Source: Fulvivirga maritima (GTDB lineage Bacteria; Bacteroidota; Bacteroidia; Cytophagales; Cyclobacteriaceae). From it: DNA of 64,000 nucleotides. This document shows positions 46,144-55,838 of this stretch, piece after piece. The notes under the pieces were generated by a model, which searched no databases, was not told the DNA's origin, and worked only from the letters and a program-made list of their open reading frames with translations. A program made the position numbers and the translations under genes. The stretch lies in NCBI RefSeq assembly GCF_021389955.1, contig NZ_CP089980.1, positions 4,335,001 to 4,399,000 of the forward strand, written 5' to 3'. Each line of letters opens with the position of its first letter. The stretch's first letter is position 1.

Positions 46144-46764
46144 ATGAAATTAGATGCACATACAAAAGCTATAGCCATTGGCCTGTTAGATAAAGGGTAT
46201 AAAAATGCAGCCAATTCTTTTTCGGCACTTACTAATGAGGGAATATCCATTAAGCCTACTAGAATAGAGATTCTTAATAATGATTGGAAAGCTCTTCAAA
46301 ATCTAAAACCAGATAGTGAACTCATTTTGCTTACTACCTCTATCATGGGAGAGATGGCAGGTAAAAGCTATTTACTGTTCAATAAGTTCGAATCAGAGGA
46401 AATACACAGGGCTTGCATGCCTTATAAAGAAAATGAAGCAGCAAGAATAATGGAGACAGAGGCTATTTTAATGGAGCTGGATAATATTCTCTCTGCAGCT
46501 GTAATTACGGAATTTTCTAACTATCTTGATATAGCGATCTATGGAGATGTACCCATGTTATCAAGAACGGGGCAAGATGATCTCAAGGATTTGCTAGCCA
46601 ATGATTTGTCAAATATTGAATCACAAGATTGCTTCATAGTGGCAGATACCGAATTTGTTTCTGAAAATAATTCCAAGTTGAGACCTCAGTTTATATGGAA
46701 ACTTACCTCTGATTTTCTTGACAGAATTGGAAAGGTTGGTTCTAAACAAAAAGATTTAGTCTAA
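46144..46764 (+). CDS. cheC: CheC-like CheY phosphatase
   Basis: 206 residues. The fold resembles CheC/CheX: strand GEMAGKSYLLF and the second active-site helix with MELDN (ExxN), with Pro exactly 22 residues after the Asn (DVP), as in CheC. The first active-site helix is degenerate: the Glu and Asn positions of site 1 are not kept (DKGYKNAANS). One active site remains, so it probably dephosphorylates CheY. There is no CheD gene next to it. It overlaps the next gene by one base. Confidence 0.72.
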   Translation: MKLDAHTKAIAIGLLDKGYKNAANSFSALTNEGISIKPTRIEILNNDWKALQNLKPDSELILLTTSIMGEMAGKSYLLFNKFESEEIHRACMPYKENEAARIMETEAILMELDNILSAAVITEFSNYLDIAIYGDVPMLSRTGQDDLKDLLANDLSNIESQDCFIVADTEFVSENNSKLRPQFIWKLTSDFLDRIGKVGSKQKDLV

Positions 46765-49571
46765 TGAAATTTACGAATGAATACGTAAGCACTGTTTCTG
46801 TTTTACTGTGTATTGTATTGGCAGAGGCTTATATAGGAAACCCATTAATTACATCAGTGTTGGTATTGATAGGAGGAGCCTTATGTATTTATTCCAAGTA
46901 TAAGTCAAAGCAAGTAATTGAAAACTTAGAAGCAGAAGCAAAATCGGTTAAAGATGGAATGTCTGAAGCTTCTCATGTCATCAGTAATTTAGGTAAAGCC
47001 GGAGAAAGAAATTTTGAAATCCTTGATAAGGATACAGAACTCTGCCGTGCAATTTTAAATGTAGATACTGACATGAAGATGTTTAATGAGGCTGAGCATA
47101 AGCGGAACTGGGGAATAGAAGGGCTGGCCAAGTTTAGTGAACTTCTTCGATCTCATGAAAAAAACATCAGAGAATTGTCTGAAGATATCATTACTAATCT
47201 TGTGAGGTATGTTTCGGCTAATCAAGGAGGCCTTTTTGTGCATCAAAAGGAAGATGAAGATGAATATCTGAAGTTAACCGCTTGTTATGCTTATGATAAG
47301 GTTAGAATACGAGATAAAAGAATAGAAATAGGACAAGGTCAGATCGGACAGTGTTACTTGGAGAAAGAGACTGTATGCTTGCTAGATGTACCTCAAGGCT
47401 ATGTTAGTATAACTTCAGGATTAGGAGAAGCCACTCCTGAAAATGTAATACTTGTGCCTCTGAAGCTAAATGAAAAGATATATGGTGTCATAGAGTTGGC
47501 TTCCTTTGAAATATTCTCAGACTACAAAATTAAGTTTCTAGAGCAGCTGGCGGAAAACATTGCCTCAGTATTTGCTTCTATGCGCAATAATGAAAAAACA
47601 AGCCATCTTTTGGAGGAAGCTCAAGTGCTGACCACAGAGTTACAATCAAGAGAAGAGGAAATGCGCCAGAATGTGGAACAACTTAGTGCTACTCAAGATG
47701 AGATGCAAAGAAAGCAATCTGAGCTCGATGGTATAGTAGGTGCCATCAATAATGCCATGGGGGTAGTTGAATTAAATACTGAAGGTGAAATTATTTATTC
47801 TAATGGAATCATTAGTAATGTGCTAGGGTATTCAGAAGAAGAAATGAAAAGCTTGAGCTATGAAGATCTAATAGGATACAATGATGGAGATGGAGTTCTG
47901 TTAAAGAAAATTCAAAATGTGCAATTAGAAGCGAGTCATTACAAAGCGAAGTCTCGTACTGGCCAAAGTAAATGGTTAACTATTTCTTTCTCTCCAATAA
48001 AGGATTACATGGGAGGAACCAGAAAAATACTCGCTTTAACCAGGGATATAACAGCTCGTAAACTGCAAGAGATAGAATTTGAGAAACTGTCTTTAGTGGC
48101 AGACAACACTAACAATGCTGTTATTATTTCTGATAAGAACGGCTGTATTGAGTATGTGAACAAAGGCTTTACAGAGATGACCGGTTATAGTGAGAAGGAG
48201 GTTTATGGAAAAAAACCAGGAGATTTTCTTCAAGGTGAAGATACAAATAAGGAAACGGTAAAGCGTGTGCGAGAGGCCTTGGCCAGGAAAGAGTCTGTTT
48301 ATGAAGAGATTCTCAATTATACCAAATCAGGCGAGAGTTATTGGATTTCTATGGCTATTAACCCTGTTTTTAATGATGAAGGTCAATTACAAAGATATAT
48401 CTCGATACAGGCTGATATTACTGAAACAAAAATGCGAGCGGTTGATTATAGCTCTAAGTTAGAAGCTATAAGTAAATCTAATGCGATAGTAGAATTTGAT
48501 CTGGAAGGGAATATCCTTGAAGTAAATGATAACTTCTTGGAAATTTTCGGGTATGAAAGGAATGAATTAGTAGGACAGCACCATTCTTTGTTAGTGTCAG
48601 AGAAGGAAAGAGGTTCTTCCGGTTATATTGATTTTTGGAAAGATTTGAGAAAGGGAGAGGTCTTCAACGATGAATTTCTAAGAATAAAGAAGGATGGAGA
48701 TCATGTATGGTTAAAAGGTATCTATAATCCTATTTTTGATTATACAGGTAGACCTTATAAAGTGATTAAATTTGTTACAGATATCACCCATCAGAAAATC
48801 CTAAAATTTGAGAAGAGAAAGCAAGAAGTTGAATTAGAAAATCAGATGGAGGCCATCAACAAAACAATAGCCTCTGCAGAATTTGATCTGGAAGGATATT
48901 TAAAAAGGTCAAACGAGATATTTGATGGTATAACCGGTATTGAGCTCACCGCAACCAGTAAAATACATTATTCTGATATTATACCTCCAAACGAGCTGCT
49001 GAAACCGCAAACAGAGCTGATGTGGAATAACCTGAAAGAGGGTAAATTTTTTAGTGGAGAATTTAAGCTAAAGGATCCTAAAGGTAAGGAGCTGTGGTTG
49101 GTAGGTACTTTTAATCCTATTAATGATATTGATGGAAATCCTTATAAAGTGATGATGTATGCTCAGTTTACTACACAGGAAAAAGAAAAGCAGAAAGAGC
49201 TTAATGGTGTAGTGGGAGCCATGAAAAATACTACGCCGATTATAGAGCTGCATCCTGATGGCACATATAAAAATGGCAATAATCTTTTTATGGACTTTTT
49301 TGGTTACAACAGAATAGAGCTGAGAAGAAAGCCGTTTGCCGATTTTCTTTCAGACCATTCTCCAAAAGTAATAAGAGATGTGCTGACCGAGCTCAAGAAG
49401 AAGCCATTTGTAGAAGTGGAGCTTGAATATGTTAATTCAGATGGAGAAACTAAGGTTTTTAAAAGTACTTTCAGTAGTATTTTTGATTTAGAAGAAAAGC
49501 TCTCTAAGATAGTTGTGATAATGATTGAACGAGTTGTAGTATCTAAACCTAACCACCATGAGCGTTTCTAA
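46764..49571 (+). CDS. Membrane GAF protein with five PAS domains and no output domain
   Basis: 935 residues. Two short transmembrane helices lie at about 8-46, followed by a helical linker. GAF about 140-275 (YVSITSGLGEATPENVILVPLK), coiled coil 280-325 (EEMRQNVEQLSATQDEMQRK), and PAS domains about 325-430, 440-555, 560-680, 690-800 and 805-925. The second PAS has a GKKPGDFLQG loop like LOV domains but lacks the photoactive Cys. No kinase, MA or cyclase domain follows. It lies between cheC and cheR, which it overlaps by 14 bases, so it is an integral part of the system. It may load signals into the receptor array or scaffold it (inference). Confidence 0.85.
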   Translation: MKFTNEYVSTVSVLLCIVLAEAYIGNPLITSVLVLIGGALCIYSKYKSKQVIENLEAEAKSVKDGMSEASHVISNLGKAGERNFEILDKDTELCRAILNVDTDMKMFNEAEHKRNWGIEGLAKFSELLRSHEKNIRELSEDIITNLVRYVSANQGGLFVHQKEDEDEYLKLTACYAYDKVRIRDKRIEIGQGQIGQCYLEKETVCLLDVPQGYVSITSGLGEATPENVILVPLKLNEKIYGVIELASFEIFSDYKIKFLEQLAENIASVFASMRNNEKTSHLLEEAQVLTTELQSREEEMRQNVEQLSATQDEMQRKQSELDGIVGAINNAMGVVELNTEGEIIYSNGIISNVLGYSEEEMKSLSYEDLIGYNDGDGVLLKKIQNVQLEASHYKAKSRTGQSKWLTISFSPIKDYMGGTRKILALTRDITARKLQEIEFEKLSLVADNTNNAVIISDKNGCIEYVNKGFTEMTGYSEKEVYGKKPGDFLQGEDTNKETVKRVREALARKESVYEEILNYTKSGESYWISMAINPVFNDEGQLQRYISIQADITETKMRAVDYSSKLEAISKSNAIVEFDLEGNILEVNDNFLEIFGYERNELVGQHHSLLVSEKERGSSGYIDFWKDLRKGEVFNDEFLRIKKDGDHVWLKGIYNPIFDYTGRPYKVIKFVTDITHQKILKFEKRKQEVELENQMEAINKTIASAEFDLEGYLKRSNEIFDGITGIELTATSKIHYSDIIPPNELLKPQTELMWNNLKEGKFFSGEFKLKDPKGKELWLVGTFNPINDIDGNPYKVMMYAQFTTQEKEKQKELNGVVGAMKNTTPIIELHPDGTYKNGNNLFMDFFGYNRIELRRKPFADFLSDHSPKVIRDVLTELKKKPFVEVELEYVNSDGETKVFKSTFSSIFDLEEKLSKIVVIMIERVVVSKPNHHERF

Positions 49572-50382
49572 AGCGGAGCTGGATTCTTTTACCAATGTAC
49601 TTTTTCAAAAATATGGTATTGATTTCACTTGTTATGAGCATCAATCCTTATCTCGCAGGGTAAATAGAGTTCTTCATAATTTCAAGGTAGATAGCATTCA
49701 TGAATTATGGGTGATGATGCTCAGAGATAGAAATTTGATTTTCACCTTCATGGATCAAATTAGTGTAGGTTTAACCTCCATGTTTAGAGATCCTATGACT
49801 TGGGTAGAGTTGAAGAAAATATTCTCTACCTATAAGTATGATAGGGTAATAAATGTATGGAATGCAGGCTGTTCTACAGGGGAAGAAGTGTATACTTTGA
49901 CTATAATGCTTGATGAACTGGGAATTCTGGACAAGGTCAATATTCTAGCTACGGATATGAATCAATCTGCTATGGAAGATGCTAAGAAAGGAATTTACCA
50001 TAAGGTGAAGATGATTGATTATGAAAAGCACTATAAGCAGTTCAATAAGTTTGGCAACTTTTCAAGATATTATACTACCGATGAGAATCACATTATAATG
50101 AAGGATTATCTTATTAAAAATGTGAAGTTCAAATACCACAATTTAACCACAGACCTGTTTCCCGGGCAATTTGATTTTATTTTTAATAGGAATGTGCTCA
50201 TCTATTTTGATCAGAAGATGAAAGACAAGCTTATAACCCAATTTTATCAATCTCTGAAGCCTAATGGATATTATATTTTGGGTTTCTATGATTCTATTCT
50301 TTCTGAGGAACAGAAATCAAAGTACATTAATACACTATCTAGTTTTAGGTTGTTTCAAAAACCTGCAAGTGTATTGGCTTAA
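49558..50382 (+). CDS. cheR: CheR receptor methyltransferase
   Basis: 274 residues. N-terminal helical domain YEHQSLSRRVNRVLHNF, then the SAM-binding motif VWNAGCSTGEEVYTL near 99-113, ILATDMN near 136 and the FIFNRNVLIYFD motif near 207. It methylates glutamates of the receptor. It closes the operon and overlaps the GAF/PAS gene. A weak hairpin follows at 50502. Confidence 0.93.
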   Translation: MSVSKAELDSFTNVLFQKYGIDFTCYEHQSLSRRVNRVLHNFKVDSIHELWVMMLRDRNLIFTFMDQISVGLTSMFRDPMTWVELKKIFSTYKYDRVINVWNAGCSTGEEVYTLTIMLDELGILDKVNILATDMNQSAMEDAKKGIYHKVKMIDYEKHYKQFNKFGNFSRYYTTDENHIIMKDYLIKNVKFKYHNLTTDLFPGQFDFIFNRNVLIYFDQKMKDKLITQFYQSLKPNGYYILGFYDSILSEEQKSKYINTLSSFRLFQKPASVLA

Positions 50383-50501
50383 TATGAGTCAATTCTCAGA
50401 ACAGCATACGCACGCTTATGGGCTACTGCTAACTCTTGAAGAGATAATGAGTAAAGATTGTCAAATAAATCAGTTTCATCTTCACAAAGCTGAGACTGCG
50501 T

Positions 50502-50524
50502 AAGCATTGAGATGATGCTTTTTA
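50502..50524 (+). terminator. Possible terminator of the che operon
   Basis: Short inverted repeat AAGCAT (50502-50507) with ATGCTT (50515-50520), loop of seven, then a T run. The stem is short, so termination may be partial. Confidence 0.4.
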
Positions 50525-50626
50525 TGTATTCAATTTTCATAGGAATTAGATTAGGTAATACCTAAAATACTGCCTTTTTTCAAAAGCATGCATGTATGTT
50601 ATTTAGCAAAAGTAAACTTTTTTGTT

Positions 50627-52879
50627 TTACTTTTTATCAGAATATGTCAAAATAATTAATGCAGGCAGTAATGTAAGGTCTATAATAAGGGCTAAAACCA
50701 ATGTAAGACTTATAAGTAATCCTGTATAAAATGTGCCTCCAAATGAGGATAGAATAAGTATTAGAAAGCCTGCAGATAATATAATGCTGGTGATTATTAT
50801 GGCTTTACCCGTGGAGAGGTAAGTTCTTTTAAGGGCATATAAAATTGGTTTTCCTTTGGATAATTCCATTTTTAATTTGCTGGTGAAATGAATGGTGTCA
50901 TCCACAGCAATGCCAAATGCTATAGTGAATATAATAGAGGTGCTGAGTTTTAGCGTGATTCCAAAAAATCCCATGAGACCTGCTACTATGAATAAAGGCA
51001 CAATATTCGGAATCAATGTTATCAAAATCATTTTTAAAGATTTGAATAGAAGGCCAGCAATTAGAGCTACAGCCAAGAATGCAATACTTAGTCCGTAAAA
51101 CATGTTTTTGGCCAAGTACTCATTGTTTTTGTCGATGAGGTTAGAAGTTCCAGTAATTGTAAATCGAACTTTTGATGTATCGGTATTATGAAGGATGAAC
51201 TGTTTGAGAAGCTCTGTCCTTTCAAGTGACAGGTCACTGCCACTGTCTCCAACCCTCATGGAGATACGTCCTATCTGTTGATTGTTAGCGATAAGCTTTT
51301 CACTAGTCTCTCGAGAAGCTATTCTTTTTAAAAAAGGCCTTATTTTTTTCCATTCCTTTTCGCTTTGTGGTAATTGATATTCAGATGATACGCCGCCATT
51401 TACAGCCTGATTAGTAGCTTTAACTAATGTGGAGGGAGAAACGATATTGCCAGCCAGAAATTCTTCTCTTAAGTATTTTTCTACCAGATCTATTTCATTT
51501 ATTATTTCAGGAGAGAATATAGTTTGGTCTGATTGACGAACAGTGGCGGTTAATTCAAAAGGACGCGAACCTCCAAAATTCTTATCGAAGAAGGTAAAGT
51601 CTTGTTTGAGCGGAGCATCTGATGGTAAATCCTCAATTAAATAGGTGTTGATCTTAATATTTGAAATACCAAAAATGGATAGTATAATCAGAACGATATT
51701 TATGATGACTATCTGCTTCTTTTTTCTTAAAACTAAGCTAAAGCCTCTGGAAAGTAAGTAAAACCATCTTTCTTTAAAGTTGCTATAAGTTGAGATTTTA
51801 GGTTTAGGAACTAGTATTAAGCAAGCAGGAAGTAAGGTGAAAGAGATGATATAGGCGATAAACACACCTAAAGCTGTATAAACTCCAAACTCCTTAATGG
51901 GCTGTATGCTGGCTGTGAGTAGGGTGACAAAACCTATGGCTGTGGTTAATGAAGTGAGAAAAGTAGCTATACCTACTTCTTTTACAGTAGTTTTTATTGA
52001 TTGTAGTTTAGAGTTGCCTAACCTGAGTTGTTCTATGTATTTAGTGATAATATGGACAACATCTGACATAGCTACCACAAACATGATCGTAGGTAGCAGT
52101 ACCATAAGTATATCCAACGGTTTGTTGGTCATGCCCATAATTCCTAATATCCAAATGGTGGATAGCATCACAACTAATAGCGGTATAATTACAGCCCACC
52201 AGCTGCGAAAAGTGATTATTAGGAATATTATCACTAAAATCACTGATGCAGATAGGAATATCATTAACTCGCTTTGCATGGTATTAATGAATATTCCCTG
52301 AGCATATATTTTCCCTGCTAAATGAAAATTTTGAAATTCCTGTTCATGAATTGATGTTGTAATATCTGAGATTAGCTGGTCGGCATCATCTTTTTCACTA
52401 AGTGACTGATGCTGTATAATGAGAATAGTAGCTGTAGCATTTTCATTGATAAATGCTTCTCTTAAATCATTGTTTTGGAAAATTCTCGTACTATCAGAGC
52501 TTAAGCGTTCGGGGCTGTTGAGATGAATAGTTGGTATCTTAAAGACTCCGGCTTTACTTATTACCGGTTGAGAAAGGTTAGTGATAGAAGAAATGCTTTT
52601 GATTTTTCCATTTTCTTCGAGTTTGGCAGTAAGCTTATTAATCTTGGAAAGAAAACTGCTGTCAAAAATGGAGGGGTGGTGAGAAAGACCTATGAGCAGA
52701 TAGTCGTTATCATTTCCGAAAATTTCTTCAAACTCCTGATAATATTCTAAATCTGGGTCATCAGTAGGGAAGAAGCTCTCAAATACATAATTAAATTTGA
52801 GGTCTTTCAGGTGAAAACCAAATAGGATAGTCAGGCCTATTATCACAACGAATATTAGTGAAATATACTTTTTCCGCAT
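50627..52879 (-). CDS. RND-superfamily exporter (MMPL-like, COG1033 type)
   Basis: 750 residues with 12 predicted helices in two sets of six, each preceded by a large periplasmic loop. The first set begins MQSELMIFLSASVILVII, with SDVVHIITKY near 265; the second has GIAVDDTIHFTSKL near 660, the RND sequence with conserved Asp. These proteins export lipids or hydrophobic compounds, for instance hopanoids or glycolipids. No adaptor protein is next to it. It stands alone on the minus strand. Confidence 0.87.
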   Translation of the reverse strand: MRKKYISLIFVVIIGLTILFGFHLKDLKFNYVFESFFPTDDPDLEYYQEFEEIFGNDNDYLLIGLSHHPSIFDSSFLSKINKLTAKLEENGKIKSISSITNLSQPVISKAGVFKIPTIHLNSPERLSSDSTRIFQNNDLREAFINENATATILIIQHQSLSEKDDADQLISDITTSIHEQEFQNFHLAGKIYAQGIFINTMQSELMIFLSASVILVIIFLIITFRSWWAVIIPLLVVMLSTIWILGIMGMTNKPLDILMVLLPTIMFVVAMSDVVHIITKYIEQLRLGNSKLQSIKTTVKEVGIATFLTSLTTAIGFVTLLTASIQPIKEFGVYTALGVFIAYIISFTLLPACLILVPKPKISTYSNFKERWFYLLSRGFSLVLRKKKQIVIINIVLIILSIFGISNIKINTYLIEDLPSDAPLKQDFTFFDKNFGGSRPFELTATVRQSDQTIFSPEIINEIDLVEKYLREEFLAGNIVSPSTLVKATNQAVNGGVSSEYQLPQSEKEWKKIRPFLKRIASRETSEKLIANNQQIGRISMRVGDSGSDLSLERTELLKQFILHNTDTSKVRFTITGTSNLIDKNNEYLAKNMFYGLSIAFLAVALIAGLLFKSLKMILITLIPNIVPLFIVAGLMGFFGITLKLSTSIIFTIAFGIAVDDTIHFTSKLKMELSKGKPILYALKRTYLSTGKAIIITSIILSAGFLILILSSFGGTFYTGLLISLTLVLALIIDLTLLPALIILTYSDKK

Positions 52880-52931
52880 ACTTCAAAAATATAAGTTGCA
52901 ATGGGCTTTTAGCTTATAATATAGCAGTTTT

Positions 52932-53135
52932 TTATTTTTTAGATTTTATTAAAGTGATCATATTGAATTTTGCAATGAGCATTTCCTTGTTAGGCAGTTC
53001 TATATCTTCGATCCAGCGTGCCACCTCTGCTATCTCTCGTTCTGAGTAAGGTACGCGTTCTATTTTTCCATTATAATAGTCTTTGACCGATTCTATTATT
53101 CTTTGGCGTTTAGGGCTAAAAAAATGCTTTATCAT
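52932..53135 (-). CDS. Small hypothetical protein
   Basis: 67 residues, charged and helical, starting MIKHFFSPKRQRIIES and containing YSEREIAEVARWIEDIELP. The composition looks coding rather than random, but I do not recognise a family. It is on the same strand as the RND exporter, 52 bases upstream of it. A small regulatory partner is possible. Confidence 0.45.
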   Translation of the reverse strand: MIKHFFSPKRQRIIESVKDYYNGKIERVPYSEREIAEVARWIEDIELPNKEMLIAKFNMITLIKSKK

Positions 53136-53377
53136 AGTAGTTAGGTTGGGTGTTAGTTGATAGAAAAAATTAAAACCACTATAATGATGTGCAGTTTATT
53201 TAATAAAAATCAGATTATCAACAATATAGGTGTTATTTTTAAATTAAAACTTTCAGTGTTGATTTTCAACAAGTTAAAACCATGCTCTTCAAATGGTATG
53301 GCATTTCTTCTTAATTGCTATCTTTAAAGTTTAATTAATTTGGTACGTAAAATTATAGATATTAATATCTAACAGGT

Positions 53378-54172
53378 ATGAGGCAGTATTTAGATTTAAT
53401 GCAGGATATTTTAGATAATGGAGCACAGAAGGGGGATAGAACCGGTACAGGTACATTGAGTGTATTCGGTAGACAGATGAGGTTTGATTTAGCTGAAGGC
53501 TTTCCATTGTTAACCACCAAAAAGCTTCATATCAGGTCAATTATCCATGAATTACTATGGTTTTTGAGTGGAGATACAAATATTAAATACTTAAATGAGA
53601 ATGGTGTTAGTATTTGGGATGAATGGGCCGATGAGAATGGTGATCTGGGGCCTGTGTATGGTTCACAGTGGAGAAGTTGGCCAGCACCTAATGGAGGTAA
53701 AGTGGATCAAATCTCTCAGGTAATAGAGCAAATAAAAAATAACCCAAATAGTAGAAGGCATATAGTCAGTGCCTGGAACCCTGCCGAGGTAGATGAAATG
53801 GCCTTGCCTCCTTGCCATGCATTATTTCAGTTTTATGTAGCTGATGGAAAATTGTCTTGTCAATTATACCAAAGAAGTGCAGATTTCTTTTTAGGAGTGC
53901 CTTTTAACATAGCATCTTATGCTCTTTTAGTGCACATGTTTGCACAGCAATGTGGTTTAAAACCGGGAGAGTTTGTTTGGACTGGTGGAGATGTGCATTT
54001 ATACTCAAACCATTTGGAGCAAGCTAAATTACAGCTGAGCAGAGAGCCTAAAAGCCTGCCTCAGTTAGTGATAGGTAGAAAGCCTGATTCAATTTTCGAC
54101 TATAAGTACGAGGATTTTAAAATTGAAAATTATGAGGCAGATCCTTCTATAAAGGCGCCTATTGCCGTATAA
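53378..54172 (+). CDS. thyA: Thymidylate synthase
   Basis: 264 residues, the same length as the E. coli enzyme. Converts dUMP and methylenetetrahydrofolate to dTMP and dihydrofolate. Folate and nucleotide motifs are complete: [23 protein letters not shown] with catalytic C146, [18 protein letters not shown], and the C-terminal IKAPIAV. The normally adjacent dihydrofolate reductase gene is absent here. It converges with the aminotransferase gene. Confidence 0.97.
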   Translation: MRQYLDLMQDILDNGAQKGDRTGTGTLSVFGRQMRFDLAEGFPLLTTKKLHIRSIIHELLWFLSGDTNIKYLNENGVSIWDEWADENGDLGPVYGSQWRSWPAPNGGKVDQISQVIEQIKNNPNSRRHIVSAWNPAEVDEMALPPCHALFQFYVADGKLSCQLYQRSADFFLGVPFNIASYALLVHMFAQQCGLKPGEFVWTGGDVHLYSNHLEQAKLQLSREPKSLPQLVIGRKPDSIFDYKYEDFKIENYEADPSIKAPIAV

Positions 54173-54178
54173 AATCAT

Positions 54179-55003
54179 TTAATCTAATTGGTCAATTAGA
54201 CTTTCATAAATAGCTGAGTTCCGAAATTTGGTGTTTTCGAACTCAGCTATTTTTTTAATAGAAAGGCTGTTAGTTATAAAGGCAAACTCTGCTTGATGCA
54301 AGCTTTCAATGTTCTCCTCAACTTCAATGATAGGATACTTCAATGCTTTTAACTTAAGAATAACTTCCCTTCTTCTTACACCCGCCACGCATCCGGTATT
54401 TAAAGAAGGCGTATAGAAACATCCTGATTTATACCAGAATATATTCGAGGTAATGCATTCACTTACGTTTCCCAAAACATCGGGGATAACTAATTCATCT
54501 AATTGTCTAGCCGCTTTTTCTTGAGAGGCAATGACATAGGGTAAGCTATTTAGCTTTTTAAAGTTAGACATCTTCCAGAAGTGATTTTTCACTTCAAGGC
54601 TTTGACCTACAGTTATTGCATTATTAACGTCAGGTATTGAATAGGGCTTTACCGAGATAAGCGTATGAGCAGAAGTGTTGGGAGAGGAATAGCCTGTTTG
54701 ATGTGCCTCTTGTCGCCACACCATTATCTTAATTCTAAGATTTTCATCGTGAAGTTGGTTTTGATGAATTAATCTTTCAATTGCCTTTTTACTATTTGTA
54801 ACTTCTGAGATATAATCAGGAAGCTGTAGGTTCATGGCTTCACATCCTCGCTTTAACCTTTCCAGATGAAAGGGAAGCCGGTGAATTTTCTCATTTGAAT
54901 ACAATACTGTTTCAAACAAACCATCCCCAAATTGCAATGCCCTGTCTGATATATTTAAAGATATTTTATTATCTGTCCATTGATTATCGAAGAGTGCTTT
55001 CAT
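54179..55003 (-). CDS. Class IV PLP aminotransferase (aminodeoxychorismate lyase-like)
   Basis: 274 residues of fold type IV. N-terminal signature DRALQFGDGLFETVLYSNEKIHRLP; PLP lysine probably in NFKKLNSLPYV near 152; the late motif NVSECITSNIFW. Closest in pattern to 4-amino-4-deoxychorismate lyase (PabC) or a D-amino acid/branched-chain aminotransferase. A folate role would fit the neighbouring thyA but is not proven. Confidence 0.82.
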   Translation of the reverse strand: MKALFDNQWTDNKISLNISDRALQFGDGLFETVLYSNEKIHRLPFHLERLKRGCEAMNLQLPDYISEVTNSKKAIERLIHQNQLHDENLRIKIMVWRQEAHQTGYSSPNTSAHTLISVKPYSIPDVNNAITVGQSLEVKNHFWKMSNFKKLNSLPYVIASQEKAARQLDELVIPDVLGNVSECITSNIFWYKSGCFYTPSLNTGCVAGVRRREVILKLKALKYPIIEVEENIESLHQAEFAFITNSLSIKKIAEFENTKFRNSAIYESLIDQLD

Positions 55004-55158
55004 CTTTTGAATATATCAGGTTACGTGTATTTTTGATGTTCATTTGCTGATTCTTTTAATAGTTTATCAGCCGAAATTGAATCTTATAATGGTTATCAAC
55101 CATTCATACTTTTAAATAATATTGCAGTAAAATTATCATTAATATTGAAATTAAGAAT

Positions 55159-55836
55159 ATGGCAGAGAAGAGTAGTGTATTTGATATGATTGGCCCGGTA
55201 ATGATAGGCCCTTCCAGTTCTCATACTGCGGGGGTAGTGCGAATAGCAAGAGCGGCCATAAGAGTATTAGGCGGGAAACCTGATAAATCAGCGATTACTT
55301 TTTACAATTCTTTTGCCAGAACTTATGAGGGGCACGGCAGCGATAAGGCAATAATAGCTGGTCTTATGGATTTTAAAACTGATGATCCCAGAATAAAGGA
55401 AGCACTGGAGATAGCGGAGCAGGAAAAGATGGATTACACCTTTAAGTCAGTAGGCAGTGCATCAGTGTATCATCCTAACACCATAAAGCTAATATTAGAA
55501 AAAGGGGAAAGGAAAGTAGAGGTCATAGGAGAGAGTAAAGGCGGAGGAGTGATTAATATAGCGGAGTTTGACGGTTTTAATGCCAATTTCTCAGCGAGTC
55601 TTCATACTTTGATTCTAAAGGCCGATGATGTGAGAGGAAGCATAGCTTATATTGCCAATATTTTGTCTCATGATGATTGTAACATAGCCACCATGTCTGT
55701 TTCACGAAAGGGTAAAAATGCGCAGGCATGCCTAGTAATAGAAATGGATAGTGGTATTAAAGATGTGACTCTCGCTTATTTAAGAAGTTTAAAATGGGTA
55801 AAAGAGGTGATATATATACCTGATATTGATTTATAA
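55159..55836 (+). CDS. sdaAB: L-serine dehydratase beta subunit, iron-sulfur type
   Basis: 225 residues. Starts FDMIGPVMIGPSSSHTAGVVRIARAA, the SdaA beta motif, followed by YNSFARTYEGHGSDKAI and a C-terminal ACT domain (about 150-225, HTLILKADDVRGSIAYIANIL). Converts L-serine to pyruvate and ammonia together with an alpha subunit carrying the iron-sulfur cluster. No alpha subunit is adjacent: it must be elsewhere. Downstream by 2 bases is a TolC gene, an unexpected partner. Confidence 0.9.
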   Translation: MAEKSSVFDMIGPVMIGPSSSHTAGVVRIARAAIRVLGGKPDKSAITFYNSFARTYEGHGSDKAIIAGLMDFKTDDPRIKEALEIAEQEKMDYTFKSVGSASVYHPNTIKLILEKGERKVEVIGESKGGGVINIAEFDGFNANFSASLHTLILKADDVRGSIAYIANILSHDDCNIATMSVSRKGKNAQACLVIEMDSGIKDVTLAYLRSLKWVKEVIYIPDIDL

Positions 55837-55838
55837 AA

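Noticed and set aside
48080-48420. Second PAS of the five-PAS protein as a LOV light sensor
   Set aside because: The loop reads GKKPGDFLQG and lacks the Cys needed for flavin adduct formation, so photosensing is not supported.
50384-50503. Short frame of 39 codons after cheR (MSQFSEQHTHAY...)
   Set aside because: Starts right after the cheR stop, but too short, with no family resemblance and no clear ribosome site. Left out for lack of support.
52884-52891. TATTTTTG on the minus strand before the RND gene as promoter
   Set aside because: It lies only five bases from the start codon and has no -33 element at suitable spacing.
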